Origin: Pedobacter sp. MR2016-24
Lineage (GTDB): Bacteria; Bacteroidota; Bacteroidia; Sphingobacteriales; Sphingobacteriaceae
DNA: 64,000 bases
NCBI RefSeq assembly: GCF_026239655.1
Contig: NZ_JAPIVO010000004.1
Coordinates: 620,001-684,000 of the forward strand
Direction of reading: 5' to 3'
Part shown: one piece after another, positions 8,951 through 17,936 of the stretch
Layout of the letters: every line of letters starts with the position of its first letter
Numbering within the stretch: position 1 is the first letter of the stretch
Position numbers and translations under genes: made by a program
Notes under the pieces: model-generated
Told to the model about the DNA's origin: nothing
Database searches by the model: none
The model's input: only the letters and a program-made list of their open reading frames with translations

Positions 8951-9823
8951 ATGAAGAATCAGACTTCTTACCACTTTATCGACATCAATGGTGTCAACAT
9001 TTTTTATCGGGAAGCAGGCCCGAAAGATGCGCCTACACTTGTATTACTGCACGGTTATCCGGCATCGTCTTTTATGTTCAGGAACCTGATCAACCAGTTA
9101 TCGGACAAGTATCATTTGATCGCAGCAGATTACCCCGGGTACGGCCGGAGTGAACAGCCACCTATCGCGGAATTTGAGTATACATTTGATAATTATTCGA
9201 TAATAATTGAAGAGTTGCTAAGCAAGTTAAATATTACCAAATACAGCTTGTATCTGATGGATTACGGCGCACCTGTGGGCTGGCGTATTGCTTCGAAACA
9301 TCCTGAAAGGATCGATACGCTTATTGTGCAAAATGGTTGTGCCTATGAAGAAGGACTGGAAACTTTTTGGGACCCGTTTAAAGTTTACTGGGCAGACCAT
9401 AATAATAAAGAGGCCGAACATACCTTGAGTACTTTTCACAATCCGGATGGCTTGAAATGGCAGTATACGCATGGTGTTCCTGACCCTTCAGTCATCAGCC
9501 CCGACAACTGGGAGATAGATCTTAGACACCTTGAAAGACCAGAAAACGGACAGATACAACTGGACATGTTTTATGATTACGGTACTAACCCTCCCAAATA
9601 TCCAGAGTGGCAGCAGTACTTTCGCGACCATAACCCTGAAATGCTGATTGTCTACGGGAAAAACGATTATATCTTTCCGGTAAGTGGTGCTGAAGCTTAT
9701 AAGAAAGATGTCAAAAATCTGGAATATCATTTATTTGACGCCGGTCACTTTGCTCTGGAAAGCCATGGCGATGAGATCGCTGAGACGATTAAGGATTTCC
9801 TGGATCGTAAGGTTAAACAATAG
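8951..9823 (+). CDS. alpha/beta hydrolase, paralogue of the preceding gene
   Basis: A 290-residue relative of the hydrolase at 7846, sharing the oxyanion region (LLHGYPASSFMFRNLI), the stretch SDKYHLIAADYPGYG and the end (GHFALE with His 266). The nucleophile is Asp 104 in MDYGAPVG. The best explanation is tandem duplication followed by divergence; the cap region (about residues 125 to 200) differs most, which would alter substrate choice. There is no signal peptide. The ATG at 8951 lies in AATCATGAAG with no strong Shine-Dalgarno sequence, as is normal here. The 211-base gap to the first copy has no hairpin of note, and the two may have separate promoters. Confidence 0.88.
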   Translation: MKNQTSYHFIDINGVNIFYREAGPKDAPTLVLLHGYPASSFMFRNLINQLSDKYHLIAADYPGYGRSEQPPIAEFEYTFDNYSIIIEELLSKLNITKYSLYLMDYGAPVGWRIASKHPERIDTLIVQNGCAYEEGLETFWDPFKVYWADHNNKEAEHTLSTFHNPDGLKWQYTHGVPDPSVISPDNWEIDLRHLERPENGQIQLDMFYDYGTNPPKYPEWQQYFRDHNPEMLIVYGKNDYIFPVSGAEAYKKDVKNLEYHLFDAGHFALESHGDEIAETIKDFLDRKVKQ

Positions 9824-9998
9824 CACATCTTTATTAGAAGACTCGCTTGAAAGCATTCTCCTGCAAACTGCAGGGGAGCTTTAAATCAATAAGTTGTGCA
9901 ATGAGATGTTAAAATAATTGCAAAACAAAATGCCTGGGAACGGCGCCCTGGGGCAATCCATACACGATAACAGATTACATACATTAAAAAATACAAAA

Positions 9999-10688
9999 AT
10001 GAGAAAGCTAATTTTATCATCCATCATTTCCCTGACTTCATTATATGCTTTTTCTCAAAAGCCAAGTCCGGCATTGCTAAATCCGGGCAATCATTTGCTG
10101 GTTATGGTTGACTACCAAAGTCAAATGGCTTTCGCGACCAATAATATTCCCATTGAACTCCTGCGCAGTAATACGGCAATTGTTGCGGGTGCTTCAAAGA
10201 TCTTCAATATACCTACTATAGTAACGACTGTTGCGGCAAAATCATTCAGCGGACCGGTATTCCCGGAAGTAACAGATAGCTATCCCCAGGCCACATCGAC
10301 CTTTCTTGACAGAACCACTATGAATAGCTGGGAGGATGCAAATGTATATAAGGCAATTACAGGGAAGGCTAAGAAAACAATAGTTTTAGGAGGATTATGG
10401 ACAAGTGTGTGTATCGTAGGCCCGGCATTATCTGCTATCAGTGAAGGGTATAACGTTTACTTTATTACAGATGCTTGTGGTGATGTATCTAAAGAAGCGC
10501 ACGATCAGGCAGTCACCAGAATGGTGCAGGCAGGTGCCCACCCAATTACTGCTATGCAATATTTGCTTGAGCTGCAACGTGATTGGGCCAGATCAGAAAC
10601 TTATAAAGCCACGACTGAGCTGGTTAAAAAATACGGCGGCGCTTACGGTATAGGTATTCAATATGGACAGGAAATGATTAAACACTAA
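9999..10688 (+). CDS. exported isochorismatase-like (YcaC-type) hydrolase
   Basis: A cysteine hydrolase of the isochorismatase superfamily, 229 residues. The start at 9999 gives a signal peptide (MRKLILSSIISLTSLYAFSQ), so it is chosen over the upstream ATG at 9918. The catalytic set is Asp 38 in VMVDYQ, a lysine near 81 (VAAKSFSGPVFPEV) and Cys 138 in WTSVCIVGPAL. The tail DACGDVSKEAHDQAV, then AGAHPITAMQYLLELQRDW, is typical of YcaC-like members, whose substrates remain poorly known. Export to the periplasm is unusual for the family. It is followed after 23 bases by an exported amidohydrolase, which suggests a shared periplasmic function on amide-type compounds (inference). Confidence 0.88.
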   Translation: MRKLILSSIISLTSLYAFSQKPSPALLNPGNHLLVMVDYQSQMAFATNNIPIELLRSNTAIVAGASKIFNIPTIVTTVAAKSFSGPVFPEVTDSYPQATSTFLDRTTMNSWEDANVYKAITGKAKKTIVLGGLWTSVCIVGPALSAISEGYNVYFITDACGDVSKEAHDQAVTRMVQAGAHPITAMQYLLELQRDWARSETYKATTELVKKYGGAYGIGIQYGQEMIKH

Positions 10689-10711
10689 CACAAAGACTAA
10701 TAGGTAACCTC

Positions 10712-12499
10712 ATGAAGTTAAGCGTAATTACAATCATCGTATTACTTGCTTTTACCAGCGTACTTGATGCCCAGGAAAAAGCCGATCTGATCATCATAAA
10801 CGGCAAGTTTCTCACTCTTGACGATCAGTATCCTACAGCGGAGGCGATCGCCATTACTGGTAACAAGATTCTCGCCCTCGGGAACAACCGGCAGATGCTT
10901 CGCTTCAAACACGGCGGATCACGACTGATTGATGCTAAAGGTAAAACGGTGGTTCCGGGTATTTATGATTCGCACCTTCATGTGATAAGAGGGGGGAGAT
11001 TTTTTAATACAGAGCTGCGTTGGGATGGCGTAAAAACACTGAAACGTGCGCTGGCGATGCTCAAAGAACAGGCTGAACGGACGCCAGAAGGACAATGGGT
11101 AAGGGTGGTAGGCGGATGGACCGAGTACCAGTTCGAGGAAAAGCGCCTGCCTACCTTAGCCGAGATAAATGAAGCAACAGGACAGACCCCCACCTTCATT
11201 CTTTATTTGTATGGCCAGGCCTATTTGAATAAGGCGGGCATCGAAAAACTGGGCATTACAGGCGATACGCCAAATCCTGACGGCGGCCTTATTCAAAAAG
11301 ACGCGTCCGGCCAGCCCACCGGACTTTTGATTGCAGAACCTAATGCTTTTATTTTGTATTCAACTTTATCAAAATTGCCGGAGCTAAGTCCAGAGGAAAA
11401 AATCAATTCTACTAAACTCTTCATGTCTGAGCTGAACTCACTTGGAGTCACCAGTGTGATGGACGCAGGCGGAGGCTTTCAGAATTTTCCTGATGATTAT
11501 GGCATTACTGACCTGTTAGCTAAAAAAGGTGAACTGACCGTCAGGCTACCTTATTATCTTTTTGCGCAGAAACCGGGTACAGAACTGGAAGATTATATTA
11601 AGTGGATCAGTATGGTCGAGATCACGGAACATCGTGGGAATGCCGATAAAAATATCGAAACAACTGAATATAATGTTCAGGGGGGCGGAGAAAACCTGGT
11701 CTCTTCAGCCGGCGATTTTGAAAACTTTATCAAGCCTCGCCCGGAACTCCCGGCAGTAATGGAAACACAATTGAAAACAGTCATAACAGAACTTGTTAAA
11801 CATCGCTGGCCATTCCGTTTACATGCTACCTATAACGAAAGTATCAGCCGTTTTTTGAATGTGATCGAACAAGTCAATGAAGAAACACCGTTAAATGGTC
11901 TTACTTGGTTTTTTGACCATGCGGAGACGGTCAGCGACGAAAATCTCGACCGGATCAAGTTACTTGATGGGGGAGTCGCGATTCAGGACCGTATGGCATT
12001 CCAGGCGGAAACTTTTATTTCAAGATATGGGAAAAAAGCCGCGCTTAATACTCCTCCTGTACGCAGGATGATGGAAAAGAAAATCAGGGTTGGCGGCGGA
12101 ACTGACGGAACGAGGGTCTCCAGCTATAACCCATGGATCGGCATCTACCAGTTTGTCAGTGGAAAATCTGTAGGGGGGACTGAATTTGCTGCAAAGGAAA
12201 ACCGCCTTGACAGGATGGAGGCGCTTAAATTATACACTCTGGGCAGTGCATCTCTCATCCATCAGGAAAAGGACAGGGGAATGCTTAAAAAGGGTTATCT
12301 GGCCGATCTGGTAATCCTTTCGGAAGACTATCTAAATGTGTACGAAACTAAAATTAAAAATATCCGTTCAGAGCTGACTATTTTAAATGGCAAGGTAGTA
12401 TACGGTTTTGGTGAATATAAACAATACGCATCTGATATGCCAAAGGCGATGCCCTCCTGGAGCCCGGTAAATTTTTACGGAGGCTACCCTCATAATTAA
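10712..12499 (+). CDS. exported amidohydrolase of the YtcJ-like family
   Basis: A metal-dependent amidohydrolase, 595 residues, with a signal peptide at residues 1 to 20 (cleavage near DAQEK). The domain order is the small beta-sandwich start (ADLIIINGKFLTLDDQYPTA), the HxH metal site at His 88 and His 90 (YDSHLHVIRGG), a TIM barrel, a histidine in FDHAETVS and the aspartate region GGGTDGTRVSSYNPW. It ends with the second sandwich half (KGYLADLVILSEDYLNV). This is the layout of YtcJ/amidohydrolase 3 proteins, which act on N-acyl or cyclic amide compounds. It is the last gene in the rightward run from 7846 and is probably cotranscribed with the isochorismatase-like gene. Confidence 0.9.
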   Translation: MKLSVITIIVLLAFTSVLDAQEKADLIIINGKFLTLDDQYPTAEAIAITGNKILALGNNRQMLRFKHGGSRLIDAKGKTVVPGIYDSHLHVIRGGRFFNTELRWDGVKTLKRALAMLKEQAERTPEGQWVRVVGGWTEYQFEEKRLPTLAEINEATGQTPTFILYLYGQAYLNKAGIEKLGITGDTPNPDGGLIQKDASGQPTGLLIAEPNAFILYSTLSKLPELSPEEKINSTKLFMSELNSLGVTSVMDAGGGFQNFPDDYGITDLLAKKGELTVRLPYYLFAQKPGTELEDYIKWISMVEITEHRGNADKNIETTEYNVQGGGENLVSSAGDFENFIKPRPELPAVMETQLKTVITELVKHRWPFRLHATYNESISRFLNVIEQVNEETPLNGLTWFFDHAETVSDENLDRIKLLDGGVAIQDRMAFQAETFISRYGKKAALNTPPVRRMMEKKIRVGGGTDGTRVSSYNPWIGIYQFVSGKSVGGTEFAAKENRLDRMEALKLYTLGSASLIHQEKDRGMLKKGYLADLVILSEDYLNVYETKIKNIRSELTILNGKVVYGFGEYKQYASDMPKAMPSWSPVNFYGGYPHN

Positions 12500-12552
12500 T
12501 TCTTTTGAGTGCGTTAATTTGAGATAACTTGTTCCAGTTAAGGTTTCACTTC

Positions 12553-14853
12553 TTATGTGTCAAGTAGTTGTACCTGAACGTTAGGGACTTCAATAGGGAA
12601 TCTTAAAGCAATGGTCAGTCCCTCATAATTTTCTACTGAGAAAGTCCCCTTAAGCTGCGCCGTCAAACCTTTTAAAAGTGTAATTCCGAGTGTAGTTGTA
12701 TTTGCAAAACTAAAATCGGCGGGTAATCCTACTCCATTATCGCTGATCTGCATCTCTATAGACGTTCCTGTTTTTTTAACAAGAACGCTAATCTTTCCTG
12801 CCTGATTATCCGGAAATGCGTACTTCATTGCATTGGTTACAATTTCATTTAAAATTATACCTACTGGAATAGCCTGGGAAACATCGAGAGAGATGTCATC
12901 GATGGCCCACTCCAGGGTGATATTGTTCTCCTTTTGATTTAAGGAGCCGTTCAATGATTGAATCAATTCATTGAAATATGTGGAAAGGTTGATCTCTGTA
13001 ATGCGCTCAGTTTTGTATAATTGATCATGAATAAGTGCAATCGACCGAACCCGATTCTGACTTTCCAAAATGGCCTGTTGCGCTCCTTCGTTTGACATAT
13101 ATACGGATTGTGATTGCAGCAGGTTCATGACAATCTGCAGGTTGTTTTTAACTCTGTGGTTAACCTCTTTTAAAAGCAGGTCTTTTTCAAAGAGTAGTCT
13201 ATCTTTGTCCTGTAAAAGCTGACTCTTGTCTGAAACAAGGCGCTGAAGAGAAATATTTTGCTGGTCAATCTCTGATTTCTGTTTCAATAAAAGTGCATTA
13301 CTGCGTTGTTTTAATCGGTAGCGGCTATAGAGTAGTGCCGTTATAATGAATAAGAGAATGCTTCCTGAAATTATTGCCTTCTGAAACAATTGAGTGCGCT
13401 TTAATTGACTGTTTTTTAGTTCTGCCTGTTTTTTTAGCGTCTCGATATCATTGTTTCGCTGTTCTGTTTCATTCTCAATATGCAGAAGGGACACCTGGTA
13501 AGCTTTTGTCACATTATCTATAGAATCCTTGATTTTCTGGGCAAGAAGGTGATGGTCGATTGCTGACCTGAAATTCCCCCTGACAGAGTCAAGTTCATAA
13601 TAACGTTGTTCTGTCTTCAGTATGCCTGAGGCCGAATTGATCCGCTTTACGATTTCAGCATAACGGTCGTTATAATATTGAGCAGATGCATATTGTTTGG
13701 TGCGTAAATAATATTGAGCTAAAACGCCATAAGTGCCCCGTACCTGATCATAGTTTTCAGGTGAAATTTTTGTTAATAAAATTCTGACTTGTTTGGTGTA
13801 ACGTTCGGCTGTTTTGTATTTCCCTGCATAAGTAAGATTATAAATAAAACCGTTCGTCACATCAATACTGTCCAGAACATTCTGTGCATGATTTTGTATT
13901 TGGTTAAGTAATATGAGCGCTTTGCCAAGCCTTTGAGTCCGGGTGTAGGCTGTGGCTAACACCATAGAAACTGTTCCAACGTAATCCTGATTGTTGTGAC
14001 GTTTAGCAATTTCTAAGGCAAGCAATGAATAGGGAATAGCGCGGCTGAAATCATTCATGTTATTACAGGTTACAGCCATTGTATAATATATACTGCAAAG
14101 TTGCAATGTCTTGTCCTGAACCTCTTTTGCTGTTTTAATCGCTAATAAATTAAATTTTATAGCATTTGGAAAGTCGCCCATCTCATTCGAAGTTCTGCCA
14201 AGCAGCCAGTATACCCTATGAACTTGTTTATAACCTATTGACTTTGCGACGTTCAATGCTTCGAAGAGTACTCTTACCGCATCTGTTTTTCGTTCTGCCA
14301 GTAACAGCAGTTCTGCATAGTCTTTTAACAATGAACTTAGCCGGAATAAGAGCCGTTCCTTCTTAAATATAGCGATGGCGATGCTATCATAGGATATTCT
14401 TTTAAGGAGCCCATCCGTAGTATAAATGTCAAAATGGTTACCCATTAAAATATGACTTTCTGCTACTCCGCGACTATTTTTTACTTTTCTTGAATACTTA
14501 AGTACTTGCTGAGCGAGTCGGAAACCTTCATCGGTCTTTCCTTTTTTATTAATACAGAGCGCATAAAGAATCATTGCGTCGATGGTTCCATCATTGTATT
14601 TCAATTTTTGACTCAGTTTTTTGGCATCATTTGCCAAACTGAGCGCTGAATCAGCCTGTTTGTTTCCACTGCCCGATTTAAGGATCATAGCTCTTCCCAA
14701 TGCGAGTTCAATGTGGATCCTATCAGTATCACCCTTACTCAATGCTAACCGGTTTTTCAGTTCAGGTAAGGATAATTCTTCCAGATAACTGTCCTGCGCG
14801 AGCGTTGGTATAGTGATAAGTAGCAAGAAAAGGCATAAGAACGCATTTTTCAT
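12553..14853 (-). CDS. TPR-containing HisKA_2 sensor histidine kinase
   Basis: A 766-residue sensor kinase. Residues 1 to 19 are a signal peptide; residues about 25 to 450 carry tetratricopeptide repeats (for example LKYNDGTIDAMILYALCINK and MGDFPNAIKFNLLAI) that would sit in the periplasm. One transmembrane helix lies at about 496 to 515 (AIISGSILLFIITALLYS), then a coiled coil, the phosphoacceptor His 566 in KEVNHRVKNNLQ, and a HATPase domain with NEIVTNAMKYAF and ISDNGVGLP. No response regulator is next to it, so its partner is encoded elsewhere. It resembles the kinase at 6317 in its catalytic part and differs in having the long TPR sensor. Confidence 0.92.
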   Translation of the reverse strand: MKNAFLCLFLLLITIPTLAQDSYLEELSLPELKNRLALSKGDTDRIHIELALGRAMILKSGSGNKQADSALSLANDAKKLSQKLKYNDGTIDAMILYALCINKKGKTDEGFRLAQQVLKYSRKVKNSRGVAESHILMGNHFDIYTTDGLLKRISYDSIAIAIFKKERLLFRLSSLLKDYAELLLLAERKTDAVRVLFEALNVAKSIGYKQVHRVYWLLGRTSNEMGDFPNAIKFNLLAIKTAKEVQDKTLQLCSIYYTMAVTCNNMNDFSRAIPYSLLALEIAKRHNNQDYVGTVSMVLATAYTRTQRLGKALILLNQIQNHAQNVLDSIDVTNGFIYNLTYAGKYKTAERYTKQVRILLTKISPENYDQVRGTYGVLAQYYLRTKQYASAQYYNDRYAEIVKRINSASGILKTEQRYYELDSVRGNFRSAIDHHLLAQKIKDSIDNVTKAYQVSLLHIENETEQRNNDIETLKKQAELKNSQLKRTQLFQKAIISGSILLFIITALLYSRYRLKQRSNALLLKQKSEIDQQNISLQRLVSDKSQLLQDKDRLLFEKDLLLKEVNHRVKNNLQIVMNLLQSQSVYMSNEGAQQAILESQNRVRSIALIHDQLYKTERITEINLSTYFNELIQSLNGSLNQKENNITLEWAIDDISLDVSQAIPVGIILNEIVTNAMKYAFPDNQAGKISVLVKKTGTSIEMQISDNGVGLPADFSFANTTTLGITLLKGLTAQLKGTFSVENYEGLTIALRFPIEVPNVQVQLLDT

Positions 14854-15048
14854 TATGTATAGAAATTACATGCTAAAACTTTATAGTTTATGTCCGATAA
14901 AGATAATATATAATAAGAAATTAAAAGTAAAATCATATTCAACTACGAAATGTTGCCATCATACTGGCCCCTCATTCCTGGCATTTTAGAAATTTCAAAG
15001 CATGGTACTGCTCCAGTGCTGGTATTTGAAAATATGAACCGGAAATTC

Positions 15049-15888
15049 TTAATTACTTCCTTTCTCTATTTTTTGCAAGTTCGGGCTGTTAATTCCTTCA
15101 AACTTATATTTTTTAAAATCCTCAGAATCCAGCGGAAGCAGGTGAAATTCTTTTAGTTCAGCAAATTCTATAACAAGTTCTTTCGCTTGAACGTTAACTA
15201 CATGTCCCCCGGATTTCCTGTTTTTAGCTAAAAAATGGAAGTGCAGGCCAACAATATTTATTCCCGATAGATATCCTGGAATGTAAAATCCGATCATATC
15301 ACCGTCTGTTTCTTTTAACTCAAAGAATCTTTGCTCAGAGAGCAGTTGAGCAAGAGGTTTATATGGCTTTTGCCGGATTGGTGGAAAAGCCCTTGTGCGG
15401 ATATTTAAAAATGTTCCCTTGATACAGATGGCATAAATTGCATTAGGATCAGGCAGGAGCTTATCTATCCTGGCAAATAGATCTTTGAGGTCTTGAACGT
15501 CTGATAAGTAACTTATTGTGTCTGCCCTGAAGGTTGTCACGAATGCGAAGGGTGTCATAAGAACTTTTGAGGCTTCGATAGTTTGTCCTTTCGCATTACT
15601 CTGATAAGCCTTTCCGTCCACGATAGTCAGTTCTCCATCAATGTAATTTGGCGCACCGATGCCGAAGTTTCCCTGCTGCGTCAATCGATCTATAGATAAT
15701 TGTCCTTCGTAGAGCCCATCGATAAAGGCGCTGGCTACGCCATACTGAAAGAGTCCTGGTTTAGCGTTATGCATCAACTCTCGTTTATCCTGCTTTATCT
15801 CGCTAGTTTCAGACCGGTAAGGCAATTGCCCTAACAACTCAGCATGAACAAATAGAAAGAATGCGAAGAATACCAGCCTGTTTTTCAT
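15049..15888 (-). CDS. budA: acetolactate decarboxylase with a signal peptide
   Basis: Alpha-acetolactate decarboxylase, converting 2-acetolactate to acetoin. It has 279 residues, of which the first about 20 form a signal peptide (LVFFAFFLFVHAELLGQ). The family blocks are present: LFQYGVASAFIDGLYEGQLSIDRL, GNFGIGAPNYIDGELTIVDG (with the metal-region Glu), an arginine in LNIRTRAF, and the zinc site His 216, His 218 and His 229 in GLHFHFLAKNRKSGGHVV. In fermenting bacteria the enzyme is often cytosolic and paired with acetolactate synthase; here no such partner is present and the protein is predicted to be exported. It may clear acetolactate that leaks from branched-chain amino acid synthesis or make extracellular acetoin (inference). 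Confidence 0.9.
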   Translation of the reverse strand: MKNRLVFFAFFLFVHAELLGQLPYRSETSEIKQDKRELMHNAKPGLFQYGVASAFIDGLYEGQLSIDRLTQQGNFGIGAPNYIDGELTIVDGKAYQSNAKGQTIEASKVLMTPFAFVTTFRADTISYLSDVQDLKDLFARIDKLLPDPNAIYAICIKGTFLNIRTRAFPPIRQKPYKPLAQLLSEQRFFELKETDGDMIGFYIPGYLSGINIVGLHFHFLAKNRKSGGHVVNVQAKELVIEFAELKEFHLLPLDSEDFKKYKFEGINSPNLQKIEKGSN

Positions 15889-15992
15889 TTGGTAAAATAC
15901 GGAAATAGATTTTATGCTGCAATGTCCTGCTTATATCAGAAAGCTGATAATAGTTATTGAATGAGTGATGACTCAATTTGTTCGGCCTTGAA

Positions 15993-16000
15993 TAAATTTG
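15993..16000 (+). promoter_or_regulatory. -7 promoter element for the GAPDH gene
   Basis: TAAATTTG is an exact TAnnTTTG match, 45 bases before the GAPDH start. No TTTG element is present at the standard distance upstream, so the call rests on the -7 element alone. Confidence 0.45.
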
Positions 16001-16044
16001 GTAGTGAAAAATTACTTCAAATCTAAAGCTAATAATTAGAAATT

Positions 16045-17052
16045 ATGATGATGAAAAAGATTGCCATTTATGGCTTTGGACGGATTGGCAGGCAATTCTT
16101 AAGAATCGCGCTAGACAACAGTTTATTCACCCCTCATGCAGTGGCAGACGTGAAAGACGTCAAAACACTTGGTGCATTGTTCTCTGTAGATACCAATTAT
16201 GGACGCTGGCATGGAACTGTAGCTGTTTCAGACACTGCCTTCATCTTAAATGAAAATGAAATTTCTTACATCGATTCTTCCAAAGGCATACCCAATTGGG
16301 GTGAAATGGGGGTTGACCTGGTTGTGGATTGCTCTGGCAGGGCTACGAAGAGGGAAGGTGCGCAAGCTCATATTGATCAGGGAGTCAGATATGTATTGGT
16401 CAGTGCACCGAGCAAGTCACTGGCGGATTGCGACGCTGTTCTGTTAAAGGGTATAAATCTGGATCATTTCGATCCTGCTGCGCATCACATAATCAGTATG
16501 GGCAGTTGCACAACAAATGCGCTAGCTGCTCCAATTAAGGTAATCCGTGAGGCTTTTGGTATAGAATATGGTCTTTTTTCCACTGTGCACTCCTACACCA
16601 ACTCTCAGTCGCTAACGGACCAGCCTATGCCCGATCTGCGGGATTCCTGGGCAGCAGCAGAAAATATCATCCCTTCTTCGTCAGGTGCCGCGAAAGCCTT
16701 GCAATTTATATGGAGCGATTTAAAAGTTACGGGTAAAGCATATCGTGTTCCTACAAGAACAGGCAGCATAGCAGAGCTGAATCTGGTCACTACAAGATCT
16801 TGTACGGTAGAGGAGGTAAACGATGCTTTTCGCAGAGCCGCATCCGGATCAGATTTGGCAGGGGTGTTGGATGTACTGGAGGATCAATGGTCATCAGCAA
16901 GAATAGTCGCAGATCCGCACTCTTCTATAATCGACATGAATTTAACAGCCAAACAGGGAGATCTTTTGTCAATTGCTACCTGGTATGATAACGAATGGGG
17001 TTTTAGCAACCGTCTGGCCGAAGTGGCTCAATATATTGCTGCGAGGATTTAG
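16045..17052 (+). CDS. glyceraldehyde-3-phosphate dehydrogenase, divergent type
   Basis: An NAD(P)-dependent phosphorylating GAPDH-family enzyme, 335 residues. The Rossmann motif is IAIYGFGRIGRQFLR; the catalytic cysteine is Cys 155 in MGSCTTNALAA, with His 182 in VHSYTNSQ, and WYDNEWGFSNRL closes the protein. Several normally invariant positions differ: the Asn-Asp pair after the second strand is AVADVKD, the usual ASCTTNCLAP is GSCTTNALAA, and the phosphate-site arginines before NIIPSSSGAAKA are DSWAAAE. These changes suggest an accessory enzyme with a changed substrate or cofactor preference rather than the glycolytic copy. Three ATG codons in a row begin the gene; the first is taken. It converges with the SDR gene through a strong hairpin. 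Confidence 0.88.
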   Translation: MMMKKIAIYGFGRIGRQFLRIALDNSLFTPHAVADVKDVKTLGALFSVDTNYGRWHGTVAVSDTAFILNENEISYIDSSKGIPNWGEMGVDLVVDCSGRATKREGAQAHIDQGVRYVLVSAPSKSLADCDAVLLKGINLDHFDPAAHHIISMGSCTTNALAAPIKVIREAFGIEYGLFSTVHSYTNSQSLTDQPMPDLRDSWAAAENIIPSSSGAAKALQFIWSDLKVTGKAYRVPTRTGSIAELNLVTTRSCTVEEVNDAFRRAASGSDLAGVLDVLEDQWSSARIVADPHSSIIDMNLTAKQGDLLSIATWYDNEWGFSNRLAEVAQYIAARI

Positions 17053-17118
17053 ACCTGATGTCTGGTTCTCCGTAGGAGAATCATCCTATTTGAAGGATAT
17101 ATCACGGGATTATGTAAT

Positions 17119-17162
17119 TCATATTCACTGGCACCAGTTAGAACTCGTGCCAGTGAATATGA
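17119..17162. terminator. bidirectional hairpin between GAPDH and SDR genes
   Basis: Sixteen-base perfect arms, TCATATTCACTGGCAC (17119 to 17134) and GTGCCAGTGAATATGA (17147 to 17162), with a 12-base loop. It lies between two convergent genes and suits termination in both directions, although T runs are short. Confidence 0.7.
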
Positions 17163-17184
17163 CCTACTTAGCTAAGTAGGTCAT
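17159..17184. repeat. 26-bp perfect palindrome over the SDR stop codon
   Basis: A perfect palindrome centred on AGCT that begins ATGACCTACTTAG. Read on the minus strand it encodes the last residues and stop of the SDR gene (MTYLAK, TAG); read on the plus strand it encodes the identical peptide and stop. It abuts and partly overlaps the terminator hairpin, so the two structures compete for bases 17159 to 17162. Confidence 0.75.
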
Positions 17185-17916
17185 GCCTCCATCAACAAGA
17201 AGTTCCGAGCCAAGCAAAAAAGAAGAATCTTCAGAAGCAAGGAAAACTGCTGTTTTACCAATATCTGATGGCTGCCCGATCCTGCCTATCGGCATTACAC
17301 CTGCAAACTGTGTTTTTACAGCTTCGATATGTTCCGCAGGAACGAACTTATCAAATGCAGGTGTGTCTGTAGTACCCGGAGTGATTACATTTACCCGGAT
17401 CTTTCTTTCCAGCAAATCGTTTGAAAAGCTTTTCGCTAAAAAAATCACGGCAGCCTTTGCAGCGCCATAAAGCCCAAAGGATGGATATGCCCGATGTGCA
17501 GCATTTGACCCGATAAGAATTATAGACCCTCCGTCATTCATATAAGGCAGCGCTTTTTGCACGGTGAAGTATACGCTTTTGAGGTTAAGATCCATGGTCT
17601 TGTCGTAATCAGCTTCGTTCACATCTGCTACAGTTCCGGTTGTTCCTGCACCGGCATTGGCTACCAGTACATCTATTTTGCCGAATTTTTTAGCTGTATC
17701 TTTAAATACCCTTTCTAAATCGGTAAGGTTAGTTACATCGGCATTGATGGCTATAAAATCATTGCCAAGCTGAGCAACTGAATCTTCTAAAGTCTGATGA
17801 TTTCTGCCAATAATAGCTCCGGCAGCACCTTCATTTTTAAATGCTTCGGCAATACCAAATCCAATACCGCTATTGCCGCCTGTAATTACGGCTACTTTGT
17901 TTTTTAATTTACTCAT
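17164..17916 (-). CDS. short-chain dehydrogenase/reductase
   Basis: A classical SDR of 250 residues. The cofactor motif is ITGGNSGIGFG (residues 11 to 21), the structural motif is NAGAG, and the catalytic set is Ser 137 with Tyr 150 and Lys 154 (LYGAAKAA). The acidic residue that normally selects NAD after the second strand is replaced by IIGRNHQ, which suggests NADP (inference). The C terminus is GSELLVDGGMTYLAK, whose last codons lie in a 26-bp palindrome. The gene follows the Crp/Fnr regulator at 18005 by 88 bases on the same strand, with an FNR-type box in the gap, so it is the best candidate target of that regulator. Confidence 0.92.
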   Translation of the reverse strand: MSKLKNKVAVITGGNSGIGFGIAEAFKNEGAAGAIIGRNHQTLEDSVAQLGNDFIAINADVTNLTDLERVFKDTAKKFGKIDVLVANAGAGTTGTVADVNEADYDKTMDLNLKSVYFTVQKALPYMNDGGSIILIGSNAAHRAYPSFGLYGAAKAAVIFLAKSFSNDLLERKIRVNVITPGTTDTPAFDKFVPAEHIEAVKTQFAGVMPIGRIGQPSDIGKTAVFLASEDSSFLLGSELLVDGGMTYLAK

Positions 17917-17936
17917 GATCCTTTTTAATGTTAACC

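Noticed and set aside
12553..14853. Considered whether the TPR kinase is a pair of split genes
   Set aside because: The frame is continuous from the signal peptide to the HATPase end, so it is one gene.
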